From Bolinopsis microptera (lineage: Eukaryota > Ctenophora > Tentaculata > Lobata > Bolinopsidae): 64,000 nucleotides of DNA. The stretch spans positions 10,246,675 through 10,310,674 of the forward strand of contig NC_087078.1 of NCBI RefSeq assembly GCF_026151205.1. Direction: 5' to 3'. The translations under genes were made by a program, and so were the position numbers. The first letter of the stretch is position 1; each line of letters starts with the position of its first letter. A model generated the notes under the pieces. It was not told where the DNA came from. It ran no database searches and saw only the letters and a list, made by a program, of their open reading frames with translations. Shown piece after piece: positions 1-10,375 of the stretch.

Positions 1-339
1 CTTGGATTCTTTGTGTTTTAAAACGACTATCTGTTACATGATCGATCTGATTGATATGTCTGTCCAGGTTTCTGGAAATTTGCTGTTCATTTGGTAACCT
101 GGAGTTTCTAGTGTTATCTAATTTATCCAAATATTAACAAGAATTTCCAGTTTTATACAACTAACCCATCAATATATAAACAGTTTCCTTCCAATTTAAC
201 CACAATTGTGTCGGGCCGAATTCTACACAGTTTATTGTGGTTACATTCGTGAAGCAATCAATCTCGACAGGTTGTGTGCATTTTATGATATTACTTACTT
301 TAAATTACAATGTCAAATGTATAATCAATAATCATTGCA

Positions 340-1905
340 TTTTTTTTTTTTTTTTTTTTTTTTAGAGAGGCTGGGCCTGGTTGGCCCACGAGAGGATAGC
401 ATATGAATGCTTTGCATACCTCTGGGGTATGGCAGTCCTGTGGGAGGATGCCAGTGGAATCAAGATGTGTAATCAAGGATGATGGTAAGTGTTGTGGGGT
501 GTGTCATAGATAAACGCTTAAGTGGTGGTTGAGTGTGGAAGAGAGAGGCGAAATAAGACGGCGTTAAAGTAGTCGCTATGTTACACCTGTCTGGTCCAAC
601 TCCTCTGGCACCACTAAGCGTTTAGTGTGGTTTGTAAAGTTGACAATGGTGGAGATGTGTTGGTTGTCGAATATGTCATTGACAGAGAGGTAGTAGTCCC
701 GGAAATATTGACCTCTTATTTGGGCAATAGCCGGGCACTGTCCGAGAAAGTGTGAGACAGTCTCCTCTTCGTCGCCGCATTTAGGACAAGCACTTGTGTC
801 TGATTTGCGAATGGTGTGTAGGTGTTTGTTGAGGCCACAATGTCCCGTGATGAGGTGCACTGCAGTTCTATAATTTTGTCTGTTGTTACTGAGTGTAGTG
901 TTGAGATTTTTGATGATGTTGATGTTTTTATGTCCAAGTGTCAGTTTAGTGTGTCTGGGACCATCAGTAATCCATGATTCTTGATTAAGTTTTGTGACTT
1001 TGTCGTTGATCAGGCGTTTGATGTAAGATTGTGGAATTGGGCAATTCAAAGTGGATTCACTGGTTGTACCATTTTTGGCCAGCTCGTCTGCTTTTTCATT
1101 ACCCCACAATCCAATGTGTGCAGCTATCCATCTGATCTCTAAGGTGTTAGTGGATCCGAGTGTATTGAGGGTGTCGTAACAGTCTCTTGTAGTCCTACTC
1201 CTCGTTGAAGGTGAGGATATGGCTTGAATAGAGGAGAGACTGTCTGACCATATGATGATGTGTGTGTTTGTATAAGTTGATAGATATTTACAAGCTTCGA
1301 TGATGGCAGTGAGTTCTGTTTGATAAACGGTGCAATAATCGGGAAGCTTGAATGATCTTTCATCTAGTGTAGTGTTGTTGTTGTCTGTGGTGATAATATA
1401 ACCAGCCCCGCTACCTGAGTCTGTGCGTGACCCGTCTGTGTAGCAGGTGATGGTTTCACTGGGGATGTTGTCGATGGTGTTTTGGAGTGAGCCTCTATAT
1501 CCAATGTTGTCAGCTCCAGGAGTGGTGACCGTGAAGCGTCGTTCAAGCATCATGGTTGGTATAGATAGGTCTCTCTCTGCTTTGGGTGGTATGTTGAGAT
1601 CTACCATGAATTGTTTGTTGATAGTGGTGTGAGTTGTGATGGTACCTTTTCTGGGGGCGATAGTTTCGAGGGTTAGGCTTCCATAAGCTTGAAGCCTGGC
1701 TGTGCCCTTTGCTGCTTCACCTCTCAGGAAAAGTATGATATCTGGAGTGTTAGTGAGGTGGTTCAGTGCGATGAAGGGAGTACTAGGCATGGCACCAGAC
1801 ATCATTCTCAATGCCAATGCCTGAACTCGTTTGAACTTCCTCGCGTTGGTGTCTGTTTGGGTTGCTCTAATCCATATACTACAGCAGTATGATAGAATAG
1901 GTCTA
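340..1905 (-). mobile_element. 5'-truncated non-LTR retrotransposon with RNase H tail and 59-bp target duplication
   Basis: The insertion starts with a 24-T run (340-363), which is the poly(A) tail of a minus-strand element, and ends near 1,905. The flanks are duplicated. Positions 281-339 recur at 1,906-1,981, where an extra 17-bp tandem repeat is present. Sister units at 13,820-13,880 and 19,310-19,385 show the empty site. The coding remnant (576-1,817 and a little further 5') is the RNase H and Cys-rich end of an ORF2. An RNase H domain points to the I/Jockey-like LINE groups that keep one; the exact clade cannot be set without the reverse transcriptase. Confidence 0.85.
576..1817 (-). pseudogene. 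RNase H-containing C-terminus of a LINE ORF2
   Basis: An open frame of 413 aa with no start of its own: the frame continues 5' to about 1,900 (residues such as PILSYCCSIWIRAT). It contains an RNase HI domain: YTDGS with the first catalytic Asp, the Glu in YQTELTAI, WSDSLSS with the next Asp, and the H-x-G-x-x-GNEKAD block with the last Asp. All catalytic acids are visible. A C-terminal zinc-knuckle-like CPKCGDEEETVSHFLGQC follows, typical of LINE tails. The endonuclease and reverse transcriptase are missing, so this copy is dead on arrival. A second, more decayed piece of the same family lies at 53,340-54,112. Confidence 0.85.
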
Positions 1906-2267
1906 TTTTATGATATTACTTACTTTAAATTACAATGTCAAATGTATTACAATGTCAAATGTATAATCAATAATCATTGCATATTATCGATTAAACATCT
2001 GTTTGAACTTATCAAGGTCGTTCAAGTCCAACATGAACATTTAAGATTTTTCTTGATATCTGGTAAAGGGAAACTTTCATACTGGCACTGAAAAGTGAGG
2101 CACTTTATAAAAATATCAATTACTCATACTCTGTTGAGCACTGAGGATGCAAAATTTGCTCATCAATAAACAGGAAACTAGTGCAAATAGAGTAGTGTAA
2201 TTTTGACACAATAGCCATTTGTAAACTGATAACGGGGGGATTTTAAACATATACAACCACGATGCTC

Positions 2268-3742
2268 AGAGGCACATATTAGGTGCGGTAAAAAAATCGA
2301 AATTATGCGGTACCGCACCCGACTATAAAGGTAAAATGTGCGGTAAGGTGCGGTAATTTTTTACCAATTATGCGGCAAATGTGCGGCGATTTTTTCGAAA
2401 TTTGTGCGGGAATTGTGCGGTTTTTTTTTGCATTTTCTCAAGGACTTTGGAAATTCTAAACGTATAACCGCCGCTATTATCAAAAATAGGTCTGTTTATG
2501 TGTTACTGAGGGTGTAGTTCTTTACTAAGACCATGATTGAACCTATATTGAGATTCAGTTATCTGAGAACAGTGACTTGATCTGGTAGAGATCAGGAATC
2601 AGGATACAGTTATTTGAAGACGCCTCTTGATAGAATCGATCAGATCCCATGCGCGTGATCGCAAATATGTGACACGCTTCAAGTTGGCATTGATCGTCAG
2701 TACTTGTGAACCATTTAATCCAAGATCCATTAAGCCCACTATAAAGCCAACGCTACAACGAATAAAGCTCATTACCCTTTACACCTACTTCTTCTATTAT
2801 CACCTACGAATGATAACTGATACACTATAATCGAAGTACGGTAACGACGAGGGTTCCATAATGGCCTGAGTCACGGTCCCGAAAGGGCCTCATGGATCAC
2901 GGTCCCGAAAGGGCCTGGGTAACGGTCCCGAAAGGGCCTGGGTAACGGTCCCGAAAGGGCCTGGGTCACGGTCCCGAAAGGGCCTGAGTCACGTGGCCTA
3001 AGCATGAGTTCCAAAAGGGCCTGGGTCACGGTCCCGAAAGGGCCTGGGTCAGGGTCCCGAAAGGGCCTGGGTCAGGGTCCCGAAAGGGCCTGGGTCACGG
3101 TCTCGAAAGGGCCTGGGTCACGTGGTAACTGGGTCACGTGACCTAAGCATGAGTTCCAAAAGGGCCTGGGTCACGGTCCCGAAAGGGCCTGGGTCAGGGT
3201 CCCGAAAGGGCCTGGATAACGGTCCCGAAAGGGCCTGGGTCACGGTCCCGAAAGGGCCTGGGTCACGGTCCAGAAAGGGCCTGGGTCACGTGGTAACCGG
3301 GTCACGTGGTAAGCATGAGTTCCAAAAGGGCCTGGGTCACGGTCCCGAAAGAGCCTGGGTCAGGGTCCCGAAAGGGCCTGGGTCAGGGTCCCGAAAGGGC
3401 CTGAGTCACGTGGTAACTGGGTCACGTGGCCTAAGTATGAGTTCCAAAAGGGCCTGGGTCACGGTCCCGAAAGGGCCTGAGTCAGGGTCCCGAAAGGGCC
3501 TGAGTCACGGTCCTAAAAGGGCCCGACTTTTAACATATTTTGGTTTTTACACTCGAAAATCTTAACGCGAAAATTTCACAATTATGCGAAATTACGCGGA
3601 AAATGCAAGATTATGCGGAAATATGCAGATAATTACAAAATGTGCGGAAATGTGCGGAAAACAATAAATTATGCGGAAGTGTGCGGAAAACGGTAAATTG
3701 TGCGATCCCGCACCCATCGCACCTAATATGTGCCCATGAATT
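2268..3742. mobile_element. Non-autonomous DNA transposon carrying a minisatellite
   Basis: It interrupts the array unit between the PDE12-like copy and zinc-finger copy A. The ends carry an inverted repeat, GGCACATATTAGGTGCG on the left and its complement on the right (CGCACCTAATATGTGCC). GATGCTC flanks it on both sides (2,261-2,267 and 3,743-3,749), and the empty site is visible near 15,193. Short GTGCGG/TGCGGAAA motifs are scattered inside both ends, and the centre is a tandem repeat. There is no transposase. A 7-bp duplication is not diagnostic, so I leave the superfamily open. Confidence 0.7.
2865..3525. repeat. Minisatellite, about 23-bp unit, with higher-order structure
   Basis: Roughly two dozen copies of a 23-24 bp unit of the form GGTCCCGAAAGGGCCTGGGT. 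Every 120-165 bp a longer variant occurs containing CACGTGGTAACTGGGTCACG and CATGAGTTCCAAAAGGG (near 3,005, 3,151, 3,316 and 3,437), so there is a second-order period. The unit contains the near-palindrome CCCGAAAGGG. A 147-codon open frame runs through part of it only because the unit lacks stops; I do not regard it as a gene. Confidence 0.9.
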
Positions 3743-4514
3743 GATGCTCCATTACTAGATTACTTAATGTCAATAAAAGCACCAAAGTCCAAATCATAAT
3801 ATCTCACCATCTTATCAAGAACTGAACAACATCTTGCAGGACTGCCAATTCATTTTCTCACCATAGTGGATTCTAGAATATTTCTTGTAGGATCACTCAT
3901 TTTTCTTGCAGCATAGGAGCTCTGTGAACATTTGAATCATTTCTCCCCAGAGTGAGTTCTCATGTGTCTAGTAAGATGCATAGCTTGTCTTGCAGCAAAT
4001 GAACACTCAGAACACTTAAAGGGTTTATCACCTGAGTGAGTTCTCATATGTCTAGTTAGATGACCTGCATGTTTTGTAGCATATGAACACTCAGAACACT
4101 TGAAGGGTTTATCACCTGAGTGATTTCTCATATGTACAGTAAGGTCACTATTTCTACTTGTAGCATATGAACACTCAGAACACTTGAAGGGTTTCTCACC
4201 TGGGTGAGTTCTCATATGTTCAGTAAGAGCACCTGCTCGTTTTGTAGCATATGAACACTCAGAACACTTGAAGGGTTTCTCACCTGAGTGAATTCTCATA
4301 TGTACAGTAAGCCCAGTGACATAAATTTAAAAAGGGACTAGGAATCCAGTCTGGAAAGAAAAAACGGCTACCATATATTTTTAAAACGACTACCATAAAT
4401 TTTTCGGCCGCTCCGCGGCCGGATAACGATTTCATTTTACTTTGCTAGTTATATTACAGAGGTTTAGTTATTCATTAGTATAGTTATTAATTCATTAGTA
4501 TAGTTATTCATAAT

Positions 4515-5571
4515 GGGGGTGATGCAACGTCAATTAATGTCAATTAATGTCAATTAATGTCAATTAATGTCAATGTCAGTTTTGCAAAATTTTGGAATAC
4601 TGACATTAATTGACACGATATTTTTCGACCAGAGATTATGTAGTTCTACCATATTTTTAGCACTTTAGAACGTTTATATCATCAATTTATTCACTACTAT
4701 CACATATGGAAATGTGAAATGTGAAAAAAATTCAGATCATTAAATAATAAAACTAAAATAATACGGTTTTCCGAAATTAAATTTTCTTAAATGGACGTGG
4801 CCATCCAAGGGCGTGGTTCTCAACATCATCAGAACTTAAAACCCACATTAAACGAAATGCCTTCATGACATTTATATTTGAATAACGAATCTTAAACAGC
4901 TAACATTACTCCTTCATACTAAAAAAGCCGATTCTAGATATTTTACCTGTATAAGAAACCAATAAAATATGGGCGTGGCCGGTGGGGACCGAAGATGGAA
5001 GAGTTGGAAGCTGAAATTTTTTTTGGTGGTCTTTGAACCTAAGAATCAACAGATAAGAACATCTTACTATACATAAAGCGAGACGATATATATGGTTCCG
5101 TGCCATTTTACTGACACCACGGCATCAACTTTAACGGGACTTTCCTCAAAAACCGTAAAAGATATACAACTGAAACTTTTTTGACTGAGTCAAATGCTTT
5201 AATGGCCTTCAAATCAGTATGAAAAAATAAAAAATTGGCCAAGGAATAAGAATTTTAGTGCCCAAAATTTGGACCCCCAAGTGGTGTCAAAAACGCGAAA
5301 TAGGTAATAATTATTTTAGTCTCTTGAGTCTTGACACCACTTTATAGTAAGACGGGTTCCTGCTAGTACTCATAATTATTCAAGGACATTTTGTTTTTTT
5401 GAACCGGTCTAACTTACATAGACGTGAATATCTTGAATATTTATCGAATAATGATAATCTCAAATTTCAAGACAAATTAATGTCAATTAATGTCAATTAA
5501 TGTCAATTAATGTCAATGTCAGTTTGGGGTTTTTATGGAATACTGACATTAATTGACGTTGCATCACCCCC
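4515..5571. mobile_element. Nested 1.06-kb element with composite hairpin ends
   Basis: It starts GGGGGTGATGCAACGTCAAT and ends with the complement of that sequence; the inverted repeat is about 28 bp. A perfect 8-bp duplication TTCATAAT flanks it (4,507-4,514 and 5,572-5,579). Both ends carry, in the same orientation, four CAATTAATGT units followed by CAATGTCAG and a TGACATTAATTGAC block, so each end can fold on itself. The interior (about 5,108-5,375) matches repeats at 41,745-42,105, 46,870-47,130 and 59,525-59,885. There is no transposase. hAT, P and Merlin all make 8-bp duplications, so the family is open. Confidence 0.85.
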
Positions 5572-5606
5572 TTCATAATTGCCAAAAGATTGTGAAAGAA
5601 TTCCTT

Positions 5607-5678
5607 TCCAGGTCTCGAACTCGCGATCTGCTAATGTAGTAACGACGGATTAACCGACTAGGCTACGATTTCATGCAC
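5607..5678 (-). other. tRNA-like segment (SINE head or tRNA relic)
   Basis: On the minus strand the segment has a Pol III A-box-like TAGCCTAGTCGGTTAATCCG and, about 30 nt on, a B-box-like GCGAGTTCGAGACC. These are the two internal promoter elements in tRNA order and spacing. I could not fold a clean acceptor stem by eye. A tRNA-derived SINE head carried inside the transposon is more likely than a working tRNA gene. Confidence 0.5.
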
Positions 5679-6580
5679 GCTTTCGTAATATTGACATATA
5701 GGTCTTCGCGCGTTCCTGCAACTACCATACTACCATACTACCAAACAGTCCATACTACCATACTGGTAGTAGGAAAATCTTGGATCCTGACAGAAATATC
5801 TTGGATTATTTGGTAACGCGCAAGTTAAGCGCAAGAACTAGGATCCTGACAGGAATCTGGCATTTGCGCTCGATTCGAACATCTTCTCGGATAAATATAG
5901 AATTAAAGTACAGTGCGCGGCGTTACAGTGTGTAACAACCGAGAGCGACTATTTTAAAGTTGATTTAATAATTTTGTTGACAAAAATTAGTCGGCGTGGC
6001 TATGGAAATTAATATGGCTAGGAATTAGATTCTTAGATTCCTCACTTTATGTCACTGGGACAGTAAGATGACTTGCATGTTTTGCAGCAAATGAACGCTC
6101 TGAACACTTGAAGGGTTTCTCGACTGAGTGAATCTTTTGATGTTCTTTAAGTATTCTCCAATATGCTGCACTGAATGTACACTGTGAACACCCAAATGGT
6201 CTCACAGGCAGGCTCTCACTAGGTGACAGAACTAATGTCCTCTGAGGATCTGTTCCAGTCAAGTTATCTGAAGTATCAAAGTAGTCAGGTATTTCTGGGC
6301 TGCTATGATCATGGTGCTGCTTTACATGTTCTATTAAATGAGTGTCTGAGTAATCATGTTCAGCACAAACTGGACAGATAAAAATAGATGGTTTATCTGA
6401 TTCAGATGTAAGTTCTTGTTTTATTGTACAATTTGATATTGTTTTATGTTCTTTGATGTGCTCAACAAAGTAGTCTTCTGAAAAGTAATGTGCTCCACAC
6501 ATTGGGCAGAGGAAACCGTTTGACTTTTCTGGGATCTCCACTTGTTCTGATTTGATCTCTTGTTTACATTCTTTAGACAT

Positions 6581-7080
6581 TCTGAGGTACTGGAATATAA
6601 GAGATATATAAAGTACATTTATTTAAAATTCGATAGTGAAGGAATGTGTTATTGATAACTTGCCTTATCCAATAAAAATCACAAATATTTGCCCAATTAA
6701 ACCGGCCGGACAGTATCTCAAAATTTATAATCTTGAACCTTATTTCATTAACTACGGTCTCTAATTTTAGAAACGATGACTTAAGCTCAATAGTTTATTA
6801 TATTCGAAAGGAACGACCAAGCTAAAATAATAGTTATAGTAACATAAAATTAAAACTTACTAATATTCACACCACGTAACCAAAGCACATCAATTATTAA
6901 TAATGTAAATCACATTTAATTGTTTACTTAATAAAACAAAACTGTTTGTAATATGATATCATACTGAATAATATCAATAATAACTAATCCCCGAATTTAC
7001 AAATTCAACAAAATAGTCCATACACGATCAAAGATGGAAGTAATATTTCACAGAAAGTGCTAAAAGTAGTTAAGATTTAA
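6581..7080 (-). promoter_or_regulatory. Upstream region of zinc-finger copy A (shared by all copies)
   Basis: A 0.5-kb spacer between the 3' end of PDE12-like copy B and the zinc-finger start. The ATG of each finger gene follows CCTCAGA directly (TTCCAATACCTCAG in copies A, C and D). This is either a 3' splice site with a non-coding exon further up or simply leader sequence. A TATA-like TTTATATATC lies about 30 nt before the ATG in every copy. The block repeats at 9,900-10,340, in pieces at 16,359-18,000, and at 22,326-24,330. I see no other gene in it. Which promoter model is right cannot be decided from sequence alone. Confidence 0.4.
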
Positions 7081-8484
7081 TCAGTATCTCCAAGTAATAT
7101 ATAGATATAAGATATCAGATATAATGGGAAGATGATCAGAGGGGAATATAGCACTACGACATCCCTCACTTTCCTCCAGATCAGACAGATTTGGAGATGG
7201 AGTCACGTGGCCAACCTGAAAATTAGAAAAAGGGTAAATTTGAAAGTAAAAATCACACAAATCAAAAATCACGATCTCTACGATATGCGACAAGATTAAC
7301 GCCATCTTAGGCCGCGATGAAATTGATGACTCCTCGGACTAATTTAAATATATTCCTTTTGAGCTTCTGTAAGTTGTAACGTCCTCAATAAATATATTTA
7401 ATTGTAGTTCTAGTTGTGAAAATAGTTTTGATATAAAATCCAAACATTAGCTTCTATCTTTTTAAGACGAAAACAAGATAGTAAAGTGAGAATTTATTTG
7501 TAATCATTATGATCAAATAGAGATTATTATAGCTTCTCCAACTAACCGTTGAATTTTCATCACACACGATATAATCTATAACGTCTTTAAAGTCAGCAGT
7601 ATAGTTTGTGTAGTTTGGTTCACCCCGGGCCAGAGTAAGTTTTAAAGGATTCCGAACATTTTTATGCAAGAAGTTTTGCAATTCGTCCCCATTCTCGACC
7701 TGAATATATTATGTTGTGTTGTGAAAATTTGAACCTTTCTAACGTATGGAAATCGAAGTAACTGAAAATTGTTTCGAAGAAGTGCGCCACCTGAACACCC
7801 ATTACATATAAGCAAAACAGTCTAACCTGTATTGCAGAACAAAACAATAAATAAAATACAAATAATAGCTGAGAATAAGAATTCTTCAGATACCTGCGAG
7901 ACCACTCCATCAGTGAGATAAGCATTAACTAAACTGGTTGTCTGAGAGTTCATATCACCACAAATAACCACACTGACACCCTCCCCCTGCTTCTGATAAA
8001 CCTCCCTAACAGTCTGGATCTTGCTACACAGGGCGTGTATGTGGAATAGTGCTATTATGTGGTATTCAGGATTCCAGTACAGATGTGTGTTGCCAACTAT
8101 TACTAGTTTCTTGGATTCTTTGTGGTTACCTGGAGTTTCTAGTGTTATCTAATTTATCCAAATATTAACAAGAATTTCCAGTTTTATACAACTAACCCAT
8201 CAATATATTAACAGTTTCCTTCTAATGTAACCACATCTGTGTCGGGCCGAATTCTACACGGATTAGTCTGGTTACACTCCTGAAGCAATCAATCTAGACA
8301 GGTTGTGAGCATTATATGATATTACTTACTTTAAAATTAAATTACGATGTCAAATGTATAATCAATAATCATTGCATATATTATTGATTAAACATCTGTT
8401 TGAACTTACCAAGGTCGATCAAGTCCAACATTTGAGAGTTTTCTTGATACAAATCTGGTAAACCGGGAAACTTTCATACTGGCA
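7081..8484 (-). pseudogene. Partial PDE12-like copy B
   Basis: The last four exons can be placed: 7,081-7,215 (the terminal FPSDH exon), 7,547-7,699 (the TNYTADFKDVIDYI exon, 153 nt), 7,894-8,129 (NTHLYW and CGDMNS) and a 75-nt remnant at 8,410-8,484. The third is 236 nt instead of 314, an in-frame loss of 26 codons that also removes the position of the nonsense codon seen in copies A, C and D. The small upstream exon has a 2-bp insertion that shifts its frame. No 5' exons precede it. Splice sites of the last three exons are intact, so a transcript is possible, but a working enzyme is not expected. Confidence 0.8.
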
Positions 8485-8834
8485 CTGAAAAGTGAGGCAC
8501 TTTATAAAAATATCAATTACTCATACTCTGTTGAGGACTGAGGATGCAAAATTTGCTCATAAATAAAAAGGAAACTAGTGCAAATATAGTAGTGTAATTT
8601 TGACACAATAGATATTTGTAACACTGATTACGGGGGATTTCAAACAGATACAACCACTACGATGCTCCATTACTTAAAGGCACCAAAGTCCAAATCATAA
8701 TGTCTCACCATCTTATCAAGAACTGAACAACATCTTGCAGGACTGCCAATATAGTTTCTCACCATAGTGGATTCTAATTTTTCTTGTAGGATCACTCATT
8801 TTTCTTGCAGTATAGGACCTCTGGAACATTTGAA
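8485..8834 (-). other. 3' region of zinc-finger copy B with a decayed extra finger
   Basis: Just past the stop of the finger gene the sequence still reads as a worn finger: in the sister copies FKCSQSSYAARK can be seen. The gene therefore once had at least one more finger. Further on, a conserved stretch (about 8,690-8,760; GTCCTGCAAGATG... on the minus strand) recurs in every unit without an assignable function. It merges into the intron of the next PDE12-like copy. Confidence 0.5.
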
Positions 8835-9899
8835 TCATTTCTCCCCAGAGTGACTTCTCATGTGTCTAGTAAGAAGCATTGCTTGTCTTGCAGCAAATGA
8901 ACACTCAAAACATTTGAAGAGTTTAAGGGGTTTATCACCTGAGTGAGTTTTCATATGTCTATTAAGATTACATGCGTTTCTGGCAGCAAATGAACACTCA
9001 GAACACTTGAAGGGTTTCTCACCTGAGTGAGTTCTCATATGTACCGTAAGATCACCTGCTCGTTTTGTAGCATATGAACACTCAGAACATTTGAAGGGTT
9101 TATCACCTGAGTGAGTTCTCATATGTACAGTAAGATTACATGCGTGTCTTGCAGCAAATGAACACTCAGAACATTTGAAGGGTTTCTCACCTGAGTGAGT
9201 TCTCATATGTTCAGTAAGATTACCTGCTTGTCTTGCAGCAAATGAACACTCTGAACACTTGAAGGGTTTCTTGCCTGAATGAGTTCTCATATGTTTAGTA
9301 AGATTACCTGCATGTTTTGTAGCATATGAACACTCAGAACACTTGAAGGGTTTCTCACCTGAGTGAATTCTCATATGTACAGTAAGATCACCTGCTCGTT
9401 TTGTAGCATATGAACACTCTGAACATTTTAAAGGTTTCTCTTCAGAGTGAATCTTTTGATGTTCTATAAGTGTTCTCGAAGATGCTGCACTGAATGTACA
9501 CTGTGAACACCTAAATGGTCTCACAGGCAGACTCTCACTAGGAGACAGAACTAATGTCCTCTGAGGATCTGTTCCAGTCAAGTTATCTGAAGTATCAAAG
9601 TAGTCAGGTACTTCTGGGCTGCTATGATCATGGTGCTGCCTTACATGTTCTATTAACTGAGTGTCTGAGTAAACATGTTCAGCACAAACTGGACAGATAA
9701 AAATAGATGGTTCATCTGAATCAGATGTAAGTTCTTGTTTTATTGTACAATTTGATATTGTTTTATGTTCTTTGATGTGCTCAACAAAGTAGTCTTCTGG
9801 AAAGTAATGTGCTCCACACATTGGGCAGAGGAAACCGTTCGACTTTTCTGGGATCTCCACTTGTTCTGATTTGATCTCTTGTTTACAGTCTTTAGACAT
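8835..9899 (-). CDS. C2H2 zinc-finger protein, copy B (10 fingers)
   Basis: A 354-aa, probably nuclear DNA-binding protein in one exon from ATG. Residues 1-20 are charged. Two divergent fingers follow (CPMC-x12-HIKEH near 25-47; CPVC near 70-92). Next come an acidic Ser/Asp/Thr linker (about 95-130) and eight tandem fingers of the type FKCSECSYATKHAGNLTKHMRTH, joined by HSGEKPFKC linkers to the end. The fingers are almost identical except at helix positions -1, 2, 3 and 6. No KRAB, SCAN, BTB or ZAD domain is visible, so the effector is unknown. The TGA falls where the Pro of the next linker would be. The next gene downstream on the minus strand is PDE12-like copy B. Binding specificity should differ from copies C and D. 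Confidence 0.9.
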   Translation of the reverse strand: MSKDCKQEIKSEQVEIPEKSNGFLCPMCGAHYFPEDYFVEHIKEHKTISNCTIKQELTSDSDEPSIFICPVCAEHVYSDTQLIEHVRQHHDHSSPEVPDYFDTSDNLTGTDPQRTLVLSPSESLPVRPFRCSQCTFSAASSRTLIEHQKIHSEEKPLKCSECSYATKRAGDLTVHMRIHSGEKPFKCSECSYATKHAGNLTKHMRTHSGKKPFKCSECSFAARQAGNLTEHMRTHSGEKPFKCSECSFAARHACNLTVHMRTHSGDKPFKCSECSYATKRAGDLTVHMRTHSGEKPFKCSECSFAARNACNLNRHMKTHSGDKPLKLFKCFECSFAARQAMLLTRHMRSHSGEK

Positions 9900-10375
9900 T
9901 CTGAGGTATCGAAATATAAGAGATATATAAAGTACATTTATTTAAAATTCGATCGTGAAAGAATTTGGCATTGACCACGAGCATTATCCAATGAAAATCA
10001 CAAATATTTGCCCAGTTAAACCGCCCGGACGGTATCTCAAAATTTATAATTTTGAACCTTATTTCATTAACTACGGTCTCTAATTTTAAAAACGATGACT
10101 CTAGCTCAAAAGTTTATTATATTCGAAAGGAACGACCAAGCTAAAATAATAGTTATAGTAACATAAAATTAAAACTTACTAATATTCACACCACGTAACC
10201 AAAGTACATAAATTATTAACAATGTAAATCGCATTTAAATGTTAACTTTATAAAACAAATCTGTTTGTAATATGATATCATACAGTTGAATAATATCAAT
10301 AATAACTAATCCCCGAATTTACAAATTCAGCAAAATACTCCACACGATACGGGTGTATGCCCCACAGATGCAAGG

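Larger units (their letters stand above)
1..2087 (-). pseudogene. Partial PDE12-like copy A, degraded and cut by the window edge
   Basis: The last exons of a PDE12-like gene, matching the intact gene at 24,335-28,012. Positions 1-98 are the 5' part of the exon that precedes the NTHLYW motif. It begins after a CCAG acceptor (99-102) and carries an in-frame TAA at 34-36. The 73-nt upstream exon is recognisable at about 2,013-2,087, but its donor is GA instead of GT and it has indels. A LINE fragment (340-1,905) sits in the intron between them. No 5' exons are present. I infer a non-functional partial duplicate; the remaining 3' exons would lie left of the window. Confidence 0.75.
4312..6059. 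mobile_element. hAT-like non-autonomous element inserted in zinc-finger copy A
   Basis: A 1,748-bp insertion bounded by the inverted termini CCCAGTGACATAAA and TTTATGTCACTGGG. It is flanked by a perfect 8-bp target duplication, ACAGTAAG (4,304-4,311 and 6,060-6,067). The coding frame of the finger gene continues across the empty site seen in copy C. An 8-bp duplication suits hAT or P superfamilies. There is no transposase. It hosts a second complete element (4,515-5,571) and a tRNA-like segment, and has CATACTAC-type tandem motifs near 5,720-5,770. Confidence 0.85.
3937..6580 (-). pseudogene. C2H2 zinc-finger gene copy A, split by a 1.75-kb transposon
   Basis: The N-terminal half (6,068-6,580) encodes the two divergent leading fingers (CPMC..., CPVC...), the acidic linker, the FGCSQC finger and the start of a fourth finger, in which the second Cys is Arg (CSERS). 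The C-terminal half (3,937-4,303) encodes four fingers joined by HSGEKPFKC-type linkers. The element at 4,312-6,059 separates the halves within a finger helix, duplicating ACAGTAAG. Without it the gene would resemble copy C (15,387-16,358), with which it shares AYWRILKEHQKIH. It ends at the same TGA as the other copies. I judge it inactive as a full-length factor. Confidence 0.9.

Noticed and set aside
2865-3525. Possible CRISPR array
   Set aside because: Repeats are contiguous without unique spacers, and the context is an animal genome.
3122-3565. 147-codon open frame of repeated WVTVPKGPGS-like peptides
   Set aside because: It is the translation of a stop-free minisatellite unit, with no independent coding evidence.
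6421-6618. 65-codon frames overlapping the start of each finger gene (also 9,740, 16,199)
   Set aside because: They recur only because the finger genes are duplicated; they read the finger gene in another frame.
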